Shown: positions 35,124 through 43,861 of the stretch, piece by piece
How positions within the stretch are numbered: position 1 is the first letter of the stretch
Layout: every line of letters starts with the position of its first letter
Assembly: GCF_900142755.1 (NCBI RefSeq)
Contig: NZ_FRCA01000001.1
Span: 60,888 to 124,887 of the forward strand
DNA: 64,000 bases
Direction of reading: 5' to 3'
From: Halomonas cupida
GTDB taxonomy: Bacteria; Pseudomonadota; Gammaproteobacteria; Pseudomonadales; Halomonadaceae
Made by a program: the position numbers and the translations under genes
The notes under the pieces: model-generated
The model's database searches: none
Told to the model about the DNA's origin: nothing
The model's input: the letters and a program-made list of their open reading frames with translations, nothing else

Positions 35124-36173
35124 ATGAATAACAATGACAAGAGAATAAAGTGGAAAAATTTTCTTGGAGATAAAGAAGAAGGAACCAATAAATTTGCTCA
35201 CCTATCGGTAACGCTGGCAAGCGTTTGTATCATGATGTTGACTTCAGGCAACGTGGCTCACGCTGATGTCTGGGATTTTCCCTCTCCACAACCAGCAAAT
35301 AACTACATCTCTGAAAACATCAGTTGGTTTGCTGACCAGGTGAGGGAAGCTACCGGTGGTGAGCTGGATCTCCGTGTGCATCCATCAGGGACACTGTTTC
35401 CGGGCGACCAGATAAAACGGGCTGTGCAGCGTGATCAGGCTCAGATCGGGGTCCATGTTCTATCGGCTCATCAGAACGAGAGTATATTGTTCGGTATTGA
35501 TTCGGTGCCTTTCCTGGCGAACTCCTTTGAAGAGTCGGCCCAGTTATGGGAAGTAACCAAACCTGCTTTGACTGAGTTGATGGCTGAGCAGAACCTGCAA
35601 TTGCTTTACCATATTCCGTGGCCACCGCAGGGGCTATTCTTCGATCGGGAAATCAGCTCGCCTGAGGATGCTGATGGTCTTAAATTTCGGGCCTACAACA
35701 CCGCTACAGCACGCTTTGCCGAGTTGATGGGTATGACACCAACTCTGATCGAGGAAGCAGAGATCTCTCAGGCTGCGGCCACCGGTATGGTGCAGTCGCT
35801 GATCTCTTCCGGGGACCCTGTGTATAACCATCAGCTGTGGGACTATTTGCCTCACTTCTATGATGCTCAGGCTTGGCTGGTTCTCAGTCATGTCTTCGTC
35901 AATAAGGAGCGGTGGGATGCCCTTGATGAAGAAACTCAACAGGCAGTTCTTGATATTTCCTTACAGGCTGAGCAGCGAGGCGAGCAACAGGCTAAAGAGT
36001 TGACCGAAACACTCAAAAGTCAATTGAGTGAGAAGGGGGTCTCCATTCATCAACCTGCTGAGAAGTTGCGGGAAGAGTTCGATCGTATTGGTGAAGAGAT
36101 GCAGGAGGAGTGGCTGGAGAAAGCCGGTGACCAAGGTCGACAACTTGTAGAAGAGTATCGTGCCCAGCAGTAA
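35124..36173 (+). CDS. TRAP transporter substrate-binding protein, DctP family (module 1)
   Basis: The 349-residue periplasmic protein has an unusually long charged N-terminus (about 25 residues) before the hydrophobic signal core (HLSVTLASVCIMMLTSG) and a cleavage site near VAHADVW. The DctP body includes ELDLRVHPSGTLFPGDQIKRAVQ and the carboxylate-binding arginine region LKFRAYNTATARFAEL. The ATG at 35124 has AGAGG five bases upstream. It follows the CoA ligase by 19 bases, so binding, uptake and CoA activation genes are in one transcript. Confidence 0.9.
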   Translation: MNNNDKRIKWKNFLGDKEEGTNKFAHLSVTLASVCIMMLTSGNVAHADVWDFPSPQPANNYISENISWFADQVREATGGELDLRVHPSGTLFPGDQIKRAVQRDQAQIGVHVLSAHQNESILFGIDSVPFLANSFEESAQLWEVTKPALTELMAEQNLQLLYHIPWPPQGLFFDREISSPEDADGLKFRAYNTATARFAELMGMTPTLIEEAEISQAAATGMVQSLISSGDPVYNHQLWDYLPHFYDAQAWLVLSHVFVNKERWDALDEETQQAVLDISLQAEQRGEQQAKELTETLKSQLSEKGVSIHQPAEKLREEFDRIGEEMQEEWLEKAGDQGRQLVEEYRAQQ

Positions 36174-36245
36174 TGGCTCGCCTCCGTGCTCTCATTCCCG
36201 AGAATGGGGGCCTTTCATGGTCGGATATAAATAGAGGTTACTCCC

Positions 36246-36785
36246 ATGAATACCATCTCTTCTCATATGGTTGGGCTATTGGAAAAACTGTATCGGGGCT
36301 GCGGGTATCTTGCGGCGCTGTGCATTTTTACCATGCTGGTAGTGATCGTTGTTCAGGTGGTAATGCGCTGGAGTGGAGTGACTTTTCCCGGCGCCACTAA
36401 TTATGCCGGTTACCTGATGGGGGCCAGCATCTTTCTGGCTGCAGCCTATACCTTTCACGAAGGTGGACACATTCGTGTCAGCCTGCTGGTAGAGCGACTT
36501 GGGCGTCTTCGTCCTTTGGGTGAGCAGTGGTGCCTGCTGGTCGCGCTGAGCATTAATGGCTTCATAACTTGGCATGCCTTTGACGCGACCTACTGGTCCT
36601 GGCGGTTTGGTGATGTTTCATCGGGCCAGGACGCGATAGCGTTGTGGATACCCCAGTCGATATTCGCTTTTGGCTCCTTGGTATTCACGATATCAATACT
36701 TGATCATGCCATTCGTTCTCTGGCTATCCTGCGTTCTGCATGCAATCACTGTCGAGATTCCCAACCTGTGAGGAATAATCTGTAA
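36246..36785 (+). CDS. TRAP transporter small permease, DctQ family (module 1)
   Basis: This 179-residue membrane protein has four helices and the DctQ pattern, including AAYTFHEGGHIRVSLLVERL in the second half. The ATG at 36246 is preceded by AGAGG. Its stop overlaps the DctM start (TAATG). Confidence 0.88.
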   Translation: MNTISSHMVGLLEKLYRGCGYLAALCIFTMLVVIVVQVVMRWSGVTFPGATNYAGYLMGASIFLAAAYTFHEGGHIRVSLLVERLGRLRPLGEQWCLLVALSINGFITWHAFDATYWSWRFGDVSSGQDAIALWIPQSIFAFGSLVFTISILDHAIRSLAILRSACNHCRDSQPVRNNL

Positions 36786-38092
36786 TGGATTTCACTGAAC
36801 TGGCGATTGCGCTTCTTCTCATCCTTTTCCTGCTATTGGGATCTGGTGTCTGGGTTGCCTTGTCTCTCGTCGGAGTGGCCATTGTATGCATTGCAGTATT
36901 TACTGGTCGCCCGATCGGCTCCTCCATGTACAGTACGCTCTGGACATCATCCACAAGCTGGACTCTGACCGCTCTTCCCTTATTCATCTGGATGGGAGAA
37001 ATTCTTTATCGGACACGACTATCAGAAAGCCTGTTTCGTGGTTTAAGCCCCTGGCTCGGATGGTTGCCGGGTCGACTGATGCACACCAATATTATTGGCT
37101 GCACATTGTTCGCTGCAGTTTCCGGATCTTCCGCCGCCACGTTGACAACCGTAGGCAAGATGTCTATGCCCGAGCTCAGCAAACGCGGGTATTCCGACTT
37201 CATGAGCGTGGGAACGCTGGCGGGCGCATCCACGCTCGGCCTGATGATTCCTCCCTCATTGACCATGATTGTATATGGGGTCATCACCAACCAATCCATC
37301 CCAAAACTCTTTATTGCGGGGATCATTCCTGGGCTAGTGTTGGCGGTAATGTTCATGAGCTATGTCGTTGCATGGGGAATACTGAAGAAGCCGAAAATTG
37401 AAGAAGAACAGCCCATGACAATGAAACAGCGGCTCCATGAATCACGTCTTCTGATTCCAGTGGCGCTGCTGATCATCACGGTCATTGGCTCGATGTACTC
37501 AGGCTTGGCGACGGCAACAGAAGCTGCTGCCCTCGGTGTTGTGGGGGCTTTGCTGCTGGCTGTGATTCAGCGCAGCCTGACTTTTACTGCATTGATGGAA
37601 AGCTTGATGGGTGCAGCGAAGACTTCCTGCATGATCGCCCTGATACTGGCTGGCGCTTCCTTTCTGACACTTGCCATGGGGTTTACTGGATTGCCGCGAG
37701 GGCTGGCGGAGTGGGTTGGGGGACTTGATCTCTCTCCTTTCATGCTACTGATTGCTCTGATGTTCGTGTATATCGTGCTGGGTTGCTTCTTGGATGGCAT
37801 CTCGGCAGTGGTGCTGACCATGGCCGTTGTCACTCCGATGCTCAACGAAGCTGGTATTGATCTGTTATGGTTCGGCATTTTTGTACTGGTCATGGTGGAA
37901 ATGGCCCAGATAACACCTCCTGTCGGCTTTAACCTCTTCGTCATGAAAGGATTGACCCACTATAGCCTTGGTTTCATCGCAAAGGCTGCTGCACCGATGT
38001 TCCTGATCATGGTGCTGATGGCGATGCTACTGATCGCGTTCCCGGATCTCGCAACCTTCTTGCCCAGCTATATGAATGAGGCAACTATGTGA
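36785..38092 (+). CDS. TRAP transporter large permease, DctM family (module 1)
   Basis: The 435-residue protein has about 12 helices. The DctM landmarks are ALPLFIWMGEILYRTRLSE, VSGSSAATLTTVGKM, and the GASTLGLMIPPSLTMIVYGV re-entrant loop region, with the second repeat ITPPVGFNLFVMKG. With the DctP and DctQ products it forms a sodium-coupled importer in the inner membrane. It is the last gene of the module. Confidence 0.92.
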   Translation: MDFTELAIALLLILFLLLGSGVWVALSLVGVAIVCIAVFTGRPIGSSMYSTLWTSSTSWTLTALPLFIWMGEILYRTRLSESLFRGLSPWLGWLPGRLMHTNIIGCTLFAAVSGSSAATLTTVGKMSMPELSKRGYSDFMSVGTLAGASTLGLMIPPSLTMIVYGVITNQSIPKLFIAGIIPGLVLAVMFMSYVVAWGILKKPKIEEEQPMTMKQRLHESRLLIPVALLIITVIGSMYSGLATATEAAALGVVGALLLAVIQRSLTFTALMESLMGAAKTSCMIALILAGASFLTLAMGFTGLPRGLAEWVGGLDLSPFMLLIALMFVYIVLGCFLDGISAVVLTMAVVTPMLNEAGIDLLWFGIFVLVMVEMAQITPPVGFNLFVMKGLTHYSLGFIAKAAAPMFLIMVLMAMLLIAFPDLATFLPSYMNEATM

Positions 38093-38182
38093 CCTTGACG
38101 CGCGCTGTGAATAGAGGTTTTCCGTAACCCGGGAACACCGGGGACAGGATCGTAGCGGCAAACAAACGGTGGGGGTAAAGGA

Positions 38183-38206
38183 CCGGTCTATCCTAGGGTA
38201 GACCGG
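38183..38206. terminator. Palindromic terminator between convergent dctM and gabT
   Basis: CCGGTCTA (38183-38190) pairs with TAGACCGG (38199-38206), and the inner CCTAGG can extend the stem. No T run follows on either strand, but it lies centrally between the ends of two convergent genes. Confidence 0.65.
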
Positions 38207-38248
38207 CTTCATTGAAGGCGAGAGGGCTGGCATGCGTCCAGCGAACGA

Positions 38249-39544
38249 TCAGGAACTCAGTGTCTCCAGCGCGCTTTCCAGCCGTGCCAGTCCGTCATTG
38301 AGTACTTCCGGCTCAATGGTAAGTGGTGGAAGCAGGCGAAGGATGTTGCGCTTCCGGCCACTGGGCATCAGCAGCAGCCCCTGCTCACGGGCGGTCTTCA
38401 GCAGCGCTGAGAGATGCTCGGCACCCGTGGCATTGGCGGTATCTTCAAGGACGATGCCGCGCATGGCACCAATGCCAGTCAGTTGGCCTAGCATCGGGAA
38501 TCGTTCCGAGTCATGCCATCGACGGTGGGCGTTGATGATGGCAGTTTCCAGGTTCTCTCCCCACCGCCGTAGATTCTCCTCTGTCATCAGATCCATTACC
38601 GTCCTGGCCGCTGCGCAGGAAACAGCATTGCCGGAGTATGTGCCTCCCAACCCTCCGATCGGCAGGCTGTTCATGATCTCTGCCTTGCCTGCGACGGCGG
38701 CCAGCGGCAACCCGGCGGCCATGCTCTTGCCCATCAGCAACAGGTCCGGCTCTACATTCAGGTGAGAAAAGGCAAAGCGGCTACCTGTGCGACCGAAACC
38801 CGACTGGATCTCATCGAAGATCAGCACGATGCCGTGTTGGTCACATAGTGTCCTGAGGTGGGCGGCAAAGTCGGCGTCGAGCAGCCGGAAGCCACCTTCT
38901 CCCTGGACGGGCTCGACGATGATCACTGCCACTTCATCGGCGGGAATCTCGACTTCAAGCAGGCGAGACAGTGCCGCCATGGAGTCTTCGCAACTGATGG
39001 CGTTGTCGCGACTGGGGAAGGGAAGGTGGTACACCGGGCCGGGCAGGGCGCCCAGACGATTCTTGTACGGCTTGACCTTGCCGTTGAGATTGAGCGTGGA
39101 CAGGGTGCGGCCGTGAAATCCATCGTCAAAGGCAATGACTCCCTGCCGGCCGGTGTGTGCACGAGCCACTTTCAGCGCATTCTCGGCCGCTTCTGCACCA
39201 CTGTTGGTCAGCATGCAGCTCAACGGAAAGGACACGGGGACGAAGTCGTTCAGCGCCTCGGCGACTTGCAGATAGCCTCGATGGGGCACGGCATTGAAGG
39301 CGCTATGCATGAGCTTGTCGACCTGGGCCTTGACCGCTTCGACCACGGCCGGGTGCCCGTGTCCGAGATTCAGTACACCGATCCCGCCAATGAAGTCGAT
39401 GTAGCGGTTGCCATTCTCGTCCTGAACCTCGGCATTGTGGCCGCGTTCGATGCAGATGGGGTGGACAATACCCAGAGACTCACTGATATGAGAGAAGGCC
39501 ATGCCGAGGTCCTGTCGATTCGTCAGAAATGATGAAGCGATCAA
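38249..39544 (-). CDS. Class III aminotransferase, GabT-like (possibly 2-aminoadipate or 5-aminovalerate aminotransferase)
   Basis: This 431-residue PLP enzyme of fold type I has TNSGAEAAENA (about 113-123) and DDGFHGRT for the phosphate site, FDEIQSGFGRTG with the PLP aspartate D244, and the Schiff-base lysine in LMGKSMAAG (K273). The TTG at 39544 is kept because GGAGG lies six bases upstream and homologous sequence extends into this part. An ATG at 39502 is the alternative. Its 3' end is duplicated at 31683-31782. It lies beside lysR and the amaB promoter, so a role after AmaB (2-aminoadipate to 2-oxoadipate, as for a GabT-like enzyme in Pseudomonas putida) is the best inference. Confidence 0.85.
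   Translation of the reverse strand: MIASSFLTNRQDLGMAFSHISESLGIVHPICIERGHNAEVQDENGNRYIDFIGGIGVLNLGHGHPAVVEAVKAQVDKLMHSAFNAVPHRGYLQVAEALNDFVPVSFPLSCMLTNSGAEAAENALKVARAHTGRQGVIAFDDGFHGRTLSTLNLNGKVKPYKNRLGALPGPVYHLPFPSRDNAISCEDSMAALSRLLEVEIPADEVAVIIVEPVQGEGGFRLLDADFAAHLRTLCDQHGIVLIFDEIQSGFGRTGSRFAFSHLNVEPDLLLMGKSMAAGLPLAAVAGKAEIMNSLPIGGLGGTYSGNAVSCAAARTVMDLMTEENLRRWGENLETAIINAHRRWHDSERFPMLGQLTGIGAMRGIVLEDTANATGAEHLSALLKTAREQGLLLMPSGRKRNILRLLPPLTIEPEVLNDGLARLESALETLSS
38261..38360 (-). repeat. Direct repeat flanking module 1, right copy (inside gabT)
   Basis: This copy is the 3' end of the intact aminotransferase gene. It matches 31683-31782 in the same orientation with about five mismatches. 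Confidence 0.88.
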
Positions 39545-39651
39545 AGCAGACCTCCAGGGGAGGCAACAAACGAAAAAAAATGGCTAACGTATTCCAGAAA
39601 TGACTGACTACCGGAACAGGGCATCTTGAGCCCCTGGTTGGGCAGGATGCC

Positions 39652-40596
39652 TCAACCGTCTTCCGTTGCTGGAATACATGGGCGTTGTGGACCGGCAATC
39701 TTTGTCGGGCTCTCGAGGTGTTCAAGTATCCATTCGATGAACCCCTTGACCTTGCAGACTTCTCCCTTGTGTTCAGGATAGGCCAGGTAATACGAGCTGT
39801 TGCTGACCAGCGAGAACGACCAGGGAATCATCAGTTGACCGCTCTGCAATTCCTCTTCGGCGAGAAAGCGGGGAACCAGTGCAACGCCGCAGCCTGCTCG
39901 GGCCGCTTGCATCGCCATATAGAAAGTGTCGAAGCGTGGTCCGTGATAACTGTGGGACGTATAGCAACCCTGAGCCTCGAACCAGTCATGCCATGCTTCC
40001 GGGCGCGTTGCATTCTGCAGTAGCACCAGTTGAGTCAGCGCCAATGGGTCCTTGATGCCGGCCTCCGGGAGCGCTGAGGGAGCGCAGACCGGTACCACCT
40101 CCTCGTCGAGCAGCTTGAGACACTCTGCTTTCGGCCAGACGCCATGACCGAAGAAGAACGCCACGTCGACGCGCTCCTCCTCGAGATCAAAGGGCTCCAC
40201 ACGATTGCTGATGTTCAGATAGACATTGGGATGGCGAAAACGGAAACCGTTGAGGCGCGGGATCAGCCAGCGTGCGCCAAAGGTGGGTAGGGTGGTGACA
40301 TTGAGCACCTCACTCTGGCCACCGTAGGACTGCATGTAGCGCGTCGACATCTCGACCTGCGCAAGCACCTTGCGGACTTCAGTCAGATAGAGAGATCCCT
40401 CTGGCGTGACTTGCAGGCGCTTGCGCACACGGCGAAAGAGCGGGTGTTCGAGAATGGATTCGAGCTGAGCGACCTGCTTGCTGACCGCGCTCTGGGTCAG
40501 ACTCAACTCATCCGCTGCACGGGTAAAACTCAGGTGGCGAGCCGAGGCCTCGAAGCATTGCATGGCGGCCAGTGTGGGCAGATGGCGACGATTCAT
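39652..40596 (-). CDS. LysR family transcriptional regulator (GcvA-like)
   Basis: The 314-residue protein has an N-terminal helix-turn-helix (about 20-65: LSFTRAADELSLTQSAVSKQVAQLE) followed by a LysR substrate domain. The wording LPTLAAMQCFEASARHLSFTRAA is that of the GcvA group, which often governs amino-acid catabolism. It is transcribed away from a duplicated promoter segment whose other copy lies directly before amaB, and it reads toward the aminotransferase gene 107 bases on. Control of the pipecolate cluster is likely. Confidence 0.9.
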   Translation of the reverse strand: MNRRHLPTLAAMQCFEASARHLSFTRAADELSLTQSAVSKQVAQLESILEHPLFRRVRKRLQVTPEGSLYLTEVRKVLAQVEMSTRYMQSYGGQSEVLNVTTLPTFGARWLIPRLNGFRFRHPNVYLNISNRVEPFDLEEERVDVAFFFGHGVWPKAECLKLLDEEVVPVCAPSALPEAGIKDPLALTQLVLLQNATRPEAWHDWFEAQGCYTSHSYHGPRFDTFYMAMQAARAGCGVALVPRFLAEEELQSGQLMIPWSFSLVSNSSYYLAYPEHKGEVCKVKGFIEWILEHLESPTKIAGPQRPCIPATEDG

Positions 40597-40607
40597 GTAG
40601 CGCTCCG

Positions 40608-40736
40608 AATAAGAAAAAAAGGAATGAGGTTGGTATAAAACGTCGTTTGAGATAGGTCAAGTCTCGGAGCAATACTGCGAATGCTTTGTATCCAGGTCGA
40701 GTTGTTCTCAGGACGGCGAGTGGTCGACACCATCAT
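40608..40736. repeat. Direct repeat flanking module 2, left copy: lysR/amaB promoter with decayed amaB start
   Basis: This 129-base stretch aligns without net gaps to 43862-43990 at roughly 80% identity, in the same orientation. Its end still reads GTG GTC GAC ACC ATC, corresponding to amaB's ATG ATC GAC ACT ATC, but the ribosome site is damaged and the frame is lost soon after. It is therefore a relic of the original amaB 5' end next to lysR. Confidence 0.85.
40638..40648. promoter_or_regulatory. Palindrome AAACG-T-CGTTT, left copy (LysR operator candidate)
   Basis: This perfect 5-bp inverted repeat is conserved in both copies of the duplicated promoter while other positions have drifted, which suggests binding by the adjacent LysR protein. 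Confidence 0.6.
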
Positions 40737-40944
40737 TTCGTCCGGTAGGCGCCGAATTGCCGCACTGTGATGAGCGTGCCTCGCGAAGAGGATAAAAGCC
40801 ACCTCCTATGTTTGTGGTAGGTATAACTGGCTTAGGTCTTGAGTGCGATTCGGGCACATGGAGAACTACGTTCGTAGAAAAATAAAATCGGATGATTATC
40901 TTTAAATAAATCCTTTGGTCTAATAATAGTTTAACGAGGTGATT

Positions 40945-42222
40945 ATGGGTGAGTCGTTCTATTCGGCTACTTGTGAAGAGAATTTTGTTGCAAGCAAGCC
41001 AGGTAGTGAGGAAAGTTTTGATGTTTGTATTGTTGGAGGCGGGATAGTAGCTCTTTCATGTGCGCAAGCCTTGAATAATAGTGGCATCAAAGTGGCTGTG
41101 ATCGAAAAGGAAAGGATTTTTTCAGGAGCATCAGGGGTTAACGGTGGGTTCGTTGCCCCGGGATATGCGCTTGGAATGGAAGACCTGGAGAAAAAAGTAG
41201 GAAGCGAGCACGCTAGAAAACTGTTTGAAATATCGCTTGGGGGAGTTGATAAGGTAAAAAGCAATATACTTTTCTATGGCATTAAAAGTGCCAGTGTGGC
41301 GCATGGGAAGATTGATCTGTTGAGATATAATCCTTCCAGGAAGGAAATTGAATATCCCGAGCGTATGAGCAGGCTCTATGGGTATGATATCAAACCAATG
41401 GAAAAGAAAGACCTTGAAGGAATGTTGAATACTGAGTCCTACTGTTACGGATTCTATCATTCTAGAGCATTTCATATTCATCCATTGAACTACGGACTTG
41501 GGGTGGCAAGGTCCATTCAAGCAGAGGGGGTGGCTATCTATGAAAACAGGGAAGTTGAGTCAATAAGAAAAGCAAGTGGTGGGTATGATCTGGTTTGTGT
41601 TGGCGGGATAATATCGTGTAAAGAAGTTGTGGTTTGTACAGGTGGGACTCCGGGAAAGGATCCTGAAATAATAAAAAAATCGATTCTTCCTATTTCAACA
41701 TATGTGGTGACAAGCGAAAAAAATGATGAGATACCGGAAAAATACATAAAGACAGAGTGTGCTCTTGGTGATAATAGGAGAGCCTCCGATTATTATCGAG
41801 TAGTAGATGGTGATCGGGTCCTGTGGGGTGGGCGAATAACTGCATTTCCTACTTCGAGAAAGAAGGGAATTGAAGATCAGATAAGACAGGATATCCGCAA
41901 TGTATTTCCTGGTCTTTCCGGGTTGAAATTTTCCTACTCCTGGAAAGGTGTGATGGGGTATGCCACCCACAAGATGCCATGCATAGGTCGCCTTGATAGT
42001 GGTGTGTGGTACTGCACTGCATTTGGTGGGAGAGGTCTGGGGTCTGGGACCGCATGCGGAGAGGTTCTGGCAAAGGCGTTACTCGGAGATGAGGAATCAC
42101 TGGGGCTTTTTCAGGAATTCGGCCTGAAGAATACGTACGGTTTTTTGGGGAGGATTGCCGTCGAGGCTACATATAAGAAATATATAATAAAAGATCGCCT
42201 TGATGAAAAAAATAAATCTTGA
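40945..42222 (+). CDS. FAD-dependent oxidoreductase (DAO family, amine/amino-acid oxidase-like), foreign base composition
   Basis: The 425-residue flavoprotein has the dinucleotide fold VCIVGGGIVALSCAQALN at about residues 28-45, then EKERIFSGASGVNGGFVAPG, the glycine-rich block seen in PuuB- and AmaA-type oxidases, and a C-terminal FAD segment FGGRGLGSGTACGEVLAKAL. It likely oxidises a secondary amine or D-amino acid. The exact substrate is unknown. I use the ATG at 40945 with GAGG five to six bases upstream; a GTG lies two codons before. Its low GC and codon choice differ strongly from the neighbours. An NhaC-type transporter gene follows after 21 bases. Confidence 0.85.
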   Translation: MGESFYSATCEENFVASKPGSEESFDVCIVGGGIVALSCAQALNNSGIKVAVIEKERIFSGASGVNGGFVAPGYALGMEDLEKKVGSEHARKLFEISLGGVDKVKSNILFYGIKSASVAHGKIDLLRYNPSRKEIEYPERMSRLYGYDIKPMEKKDLEGMLNTESYCYGFYHSRAFHIHPLNYGLGVARSIQAEGVAIYENREVESIRKASGGYDLVCVGGIISCKEVVVCTGGTPGKDPEIIKKSILPISTYVVTSEKNDEIPEKYIKTECALGDNRRASDYYRVVDGDRVLWGGRITAFPTSRKKGIEDQIRQDIRNVFPGLSGLKFSYSWKGVMGYATHKMPCIGRLDSGVWYCTAFGGRGLGSGTACGEVLAKALLGDEESLGLFQEFGLKNTYGFLGRIAVEATYKKYIIKDRLDEKNKS

Positions 42223-42243
42223 ATTTACGAGTGGGTGAGAATA

Positions 42244-43641
42244 ATGGATAACATAGGGTTTCTTTCTATATTGCCGGCTGTGCTTGCAATTGTACTTGCG
42301 TTTGCCACACGAGATGCAATAGTGGCCTTGTTTGCGGCTAGTTTTCTGGGATATTTTCTTATTGATGGAGTGTTATGGGAGTATCCAAATTTTCTTATAG
42401 AGACAATTTCAAGCGATAGCTTTTCCTGGGTGTTTTATATTGAGATACAGATTGGCATCTTGATTGCGCTGTTTCAGCTTTCTGGTGTGCCTGAAATATT
42501 CTCGTCAATCGCACAGAAACAGAGAATGACGAGAAGAAAAGGACAGGTTTATGCTTGGCTGGCAGGCATGGGAGTATTCTTTAGTGATTATTTCAGCCCC
42601 ATTTTTGTAGGAACCTCGTTACAGGCTGTGACTGACAAGGTCAAGATTTCCAGAGAAAAACTCGCATATATTGCCGATTCGACGTCTTCTCCTCTTATCG
42701 TAATCATTCCGTTCAGCTCATGGGCGCTATATATATCCGGAATAATCGGGGATCAAGCACCTGGGGTGTCGAGCTCCGAAGCCGTTGGGATATTTGCAAG
42801 TTCCATAGCTTACAATTTTTATGCGATATTGTCCGTAGTGTTTGTGGGGCTGATATGCTTTGGAGTTGTCAAGGACTTTGGTCCAATGAAGAAGGCAGAG
42901 GACCGCGCTTACGAACACGGTAAGGTTGTTCGAGATGGATCCATGCCTATGGTGGGGAAGGAGATAAAAGAACTGCACAAACCTGAAGGTGCGTCCTCCA
43001 GCTTCCTGTTGAATTTTCTTATCCCCATTTTCATGATCGTAGGAATAAATGTTGGCGGCTATATTGCATTCGATAGTGTAAAGATTGTCGAATCCTTTGC
43101 AGCGGCTCTCCTGTATCTTTTTGTGGTGATGTCATTTCAAAGGTTCGGAATCAAGTTGCTTTCCAATGCTGTGGTTTCGGGAGTGAAGGCGGTAGTACCT
43201 GCAGTGCTCATACTCCTGTTTGCCTATGCGTTGAATAGCATCACCAAGGATGCTGGCGCAGCAAATTATCTGGTATCCATTTCTGAAGGTTTGATTACGC
43301 CCAATCTTCTTCCGGCTATCGTATTTGTCGTGGCTGCTGTTATATCATTTTCGACAGGAACTTCATGGGGAACTTTTGCTATTGCGATACCTATTGCTAT
43401 GGCGATGTCGATGGAGTTGACTGGAGGGATATCCAGTCCTCTGGTGCTTATGTCGATTGCTGCAGCTACCGGCGGGGGAGTTTTTGGTGACCATTGCTCA
43501 CCACTTTCTGATACCTCTGTCCTGGCATCTATTGGTGCTGGTTCGGATCACATGGATCACATAAGGACGCAAATCCCATATGCACTTATAGTGGCTTTTG
43601 TTAGCTTCTTTATATATTTGGTTGCCGGGTTTGTGCTGTAG
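42244..43641 (+). CDS. NhaC family Na+/H+ antiporter-like transporter, foreign base composition
   Basis: The 465-residue protein has about 11-12 helices and NhaC-family landmarks: GVFFSDYFSPIFVGTSLQAV, YIADSTSSPLIVIIPFSSWA and, late, SFSTGTSWGTFAIAIP with GGGVFGDHCSPLSDTSVLAS. The family contains both sodium/proton antiporters and carriers of amino or organic acids. Pairing with an oxidoreductase points to substrate uptake rather than ion homeostasis. The ATG at 42244 is used, with a GTG three codons upstream as an alternative. A good terminator follows. Confidence 0.85.
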   Translation: MDNIGFLSILPAVLAIVLAFATRDAIVALFAASFLGYFLIDGVLWEYPNFLIETISSDSFSWVFYIEIQIGILIALFQLSGVPEIFSSIAQKQRMTRRKGQVYAWLAGMGVFFSDYFSPIFVGTSLQAVTDKVKISREKLAYIADSTSSPLIVIIPFSSWALYISGIIGDQAPGVSSSEAVGIFASSIAYNFYAILSVVFVGLICFGVVKDFGPMKKAEDRAYEHGKVVRDGSMPMVGKEIKELHKPEGASSSFLLNFLIPIFMIVGINVGGYIAFDSVKIVESFAAALLYLFVVMSFQRFGIKLLSNAVVSGVKAVVPAVLILLFAYALNSITKDAGAANYLVSISEGLITPNLLPAIVFVVAAVISFSTGTSWGTFAIAIPIAMAMSMELTGGISSPLVLMSIAAATGGGVFGDHCSPLSDTSVLASIGAGSDHMDHIRTQIPYALIVAFVSFFIYLVAGFVL

Positions 43642-43659
43642 TTGGATGCCTCTATTTTA

Positions 43660-43680
43660 CCGCCTTCGGGCGGTTTTTTT
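43660..43680 (+). terminator. Rho-independent terminator of module 2
   Basis: CCGCC-TTCG-GGCGG is followed by seven T residues, 18 bases after the NhaC-type gene. The tight TTCG tetraloop makes this a strong terminator. Confidence 0.93.
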
Positions 43681-43861
43681 ATGGTGAGTTTTTATTATGA
43701 AAAGATGCTTCACGGTTGGGTAATTTTGTATAAGGTGGTGAAACAATAATTCAGAATATGTGATTGGCCAGATTGAAAGTTTTTGTTGTGGATTGGCTTC
43801 ATTCCGGTGGCAAGTGTATAGGGTATCTGGATGCGGGGGAGTTGGTCTGTACCCTGATCAA

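Larger units (their letters stand above)
31783..38260. other. Module 1: catabolic island bracketed by gabT 3'-end repeats
   Basis: The segment contains a divergent IclR regulator, a crotonase-like enzyme, an acyl-CoA ligase and a complete TRAP transporter, a self-contained unit for uptake and CoA activation of a carboxylate. Its DNA is visibly AT-richer than the inositol region. It carries no integrase, transposase or tRNA. The 100-base repeats at both ends suggest entry by recombination at the 3' end of gabT, or a duplication followed by loss. Confidence 0.65.
40737..43861. other. Module 2: AT-rich two-gene insertion between lysR and amaB
   Basis: This 3.1-kb segment holds an FAD oxidoreductase and an NhaC-type antiporter gene. 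Both are rich in ATA, AGA, TTT and GAA-type codons that are rare in the flanking genes, so their base composition is clearly foreign. The segment lies exactly between the two 129-base promoter copies and has no recombinase gene. Confidence 0.78.

Noticed and set aside
35111..38118. AATAGAGGTT-type sequence occurring near 35111, 36230 and 38109 as a repeat family
   Set aside because: Two of the three are simply ribosome sites before dctP and dctQ. The similarity is short and expected.
31783..43861. Composite transposon or integrative element
   Set aside because: No transposase, integrase, terminal inverted repeats or tRNA target was found. The flanking repeats are pieces of native genes, not insertion-sequence ends.
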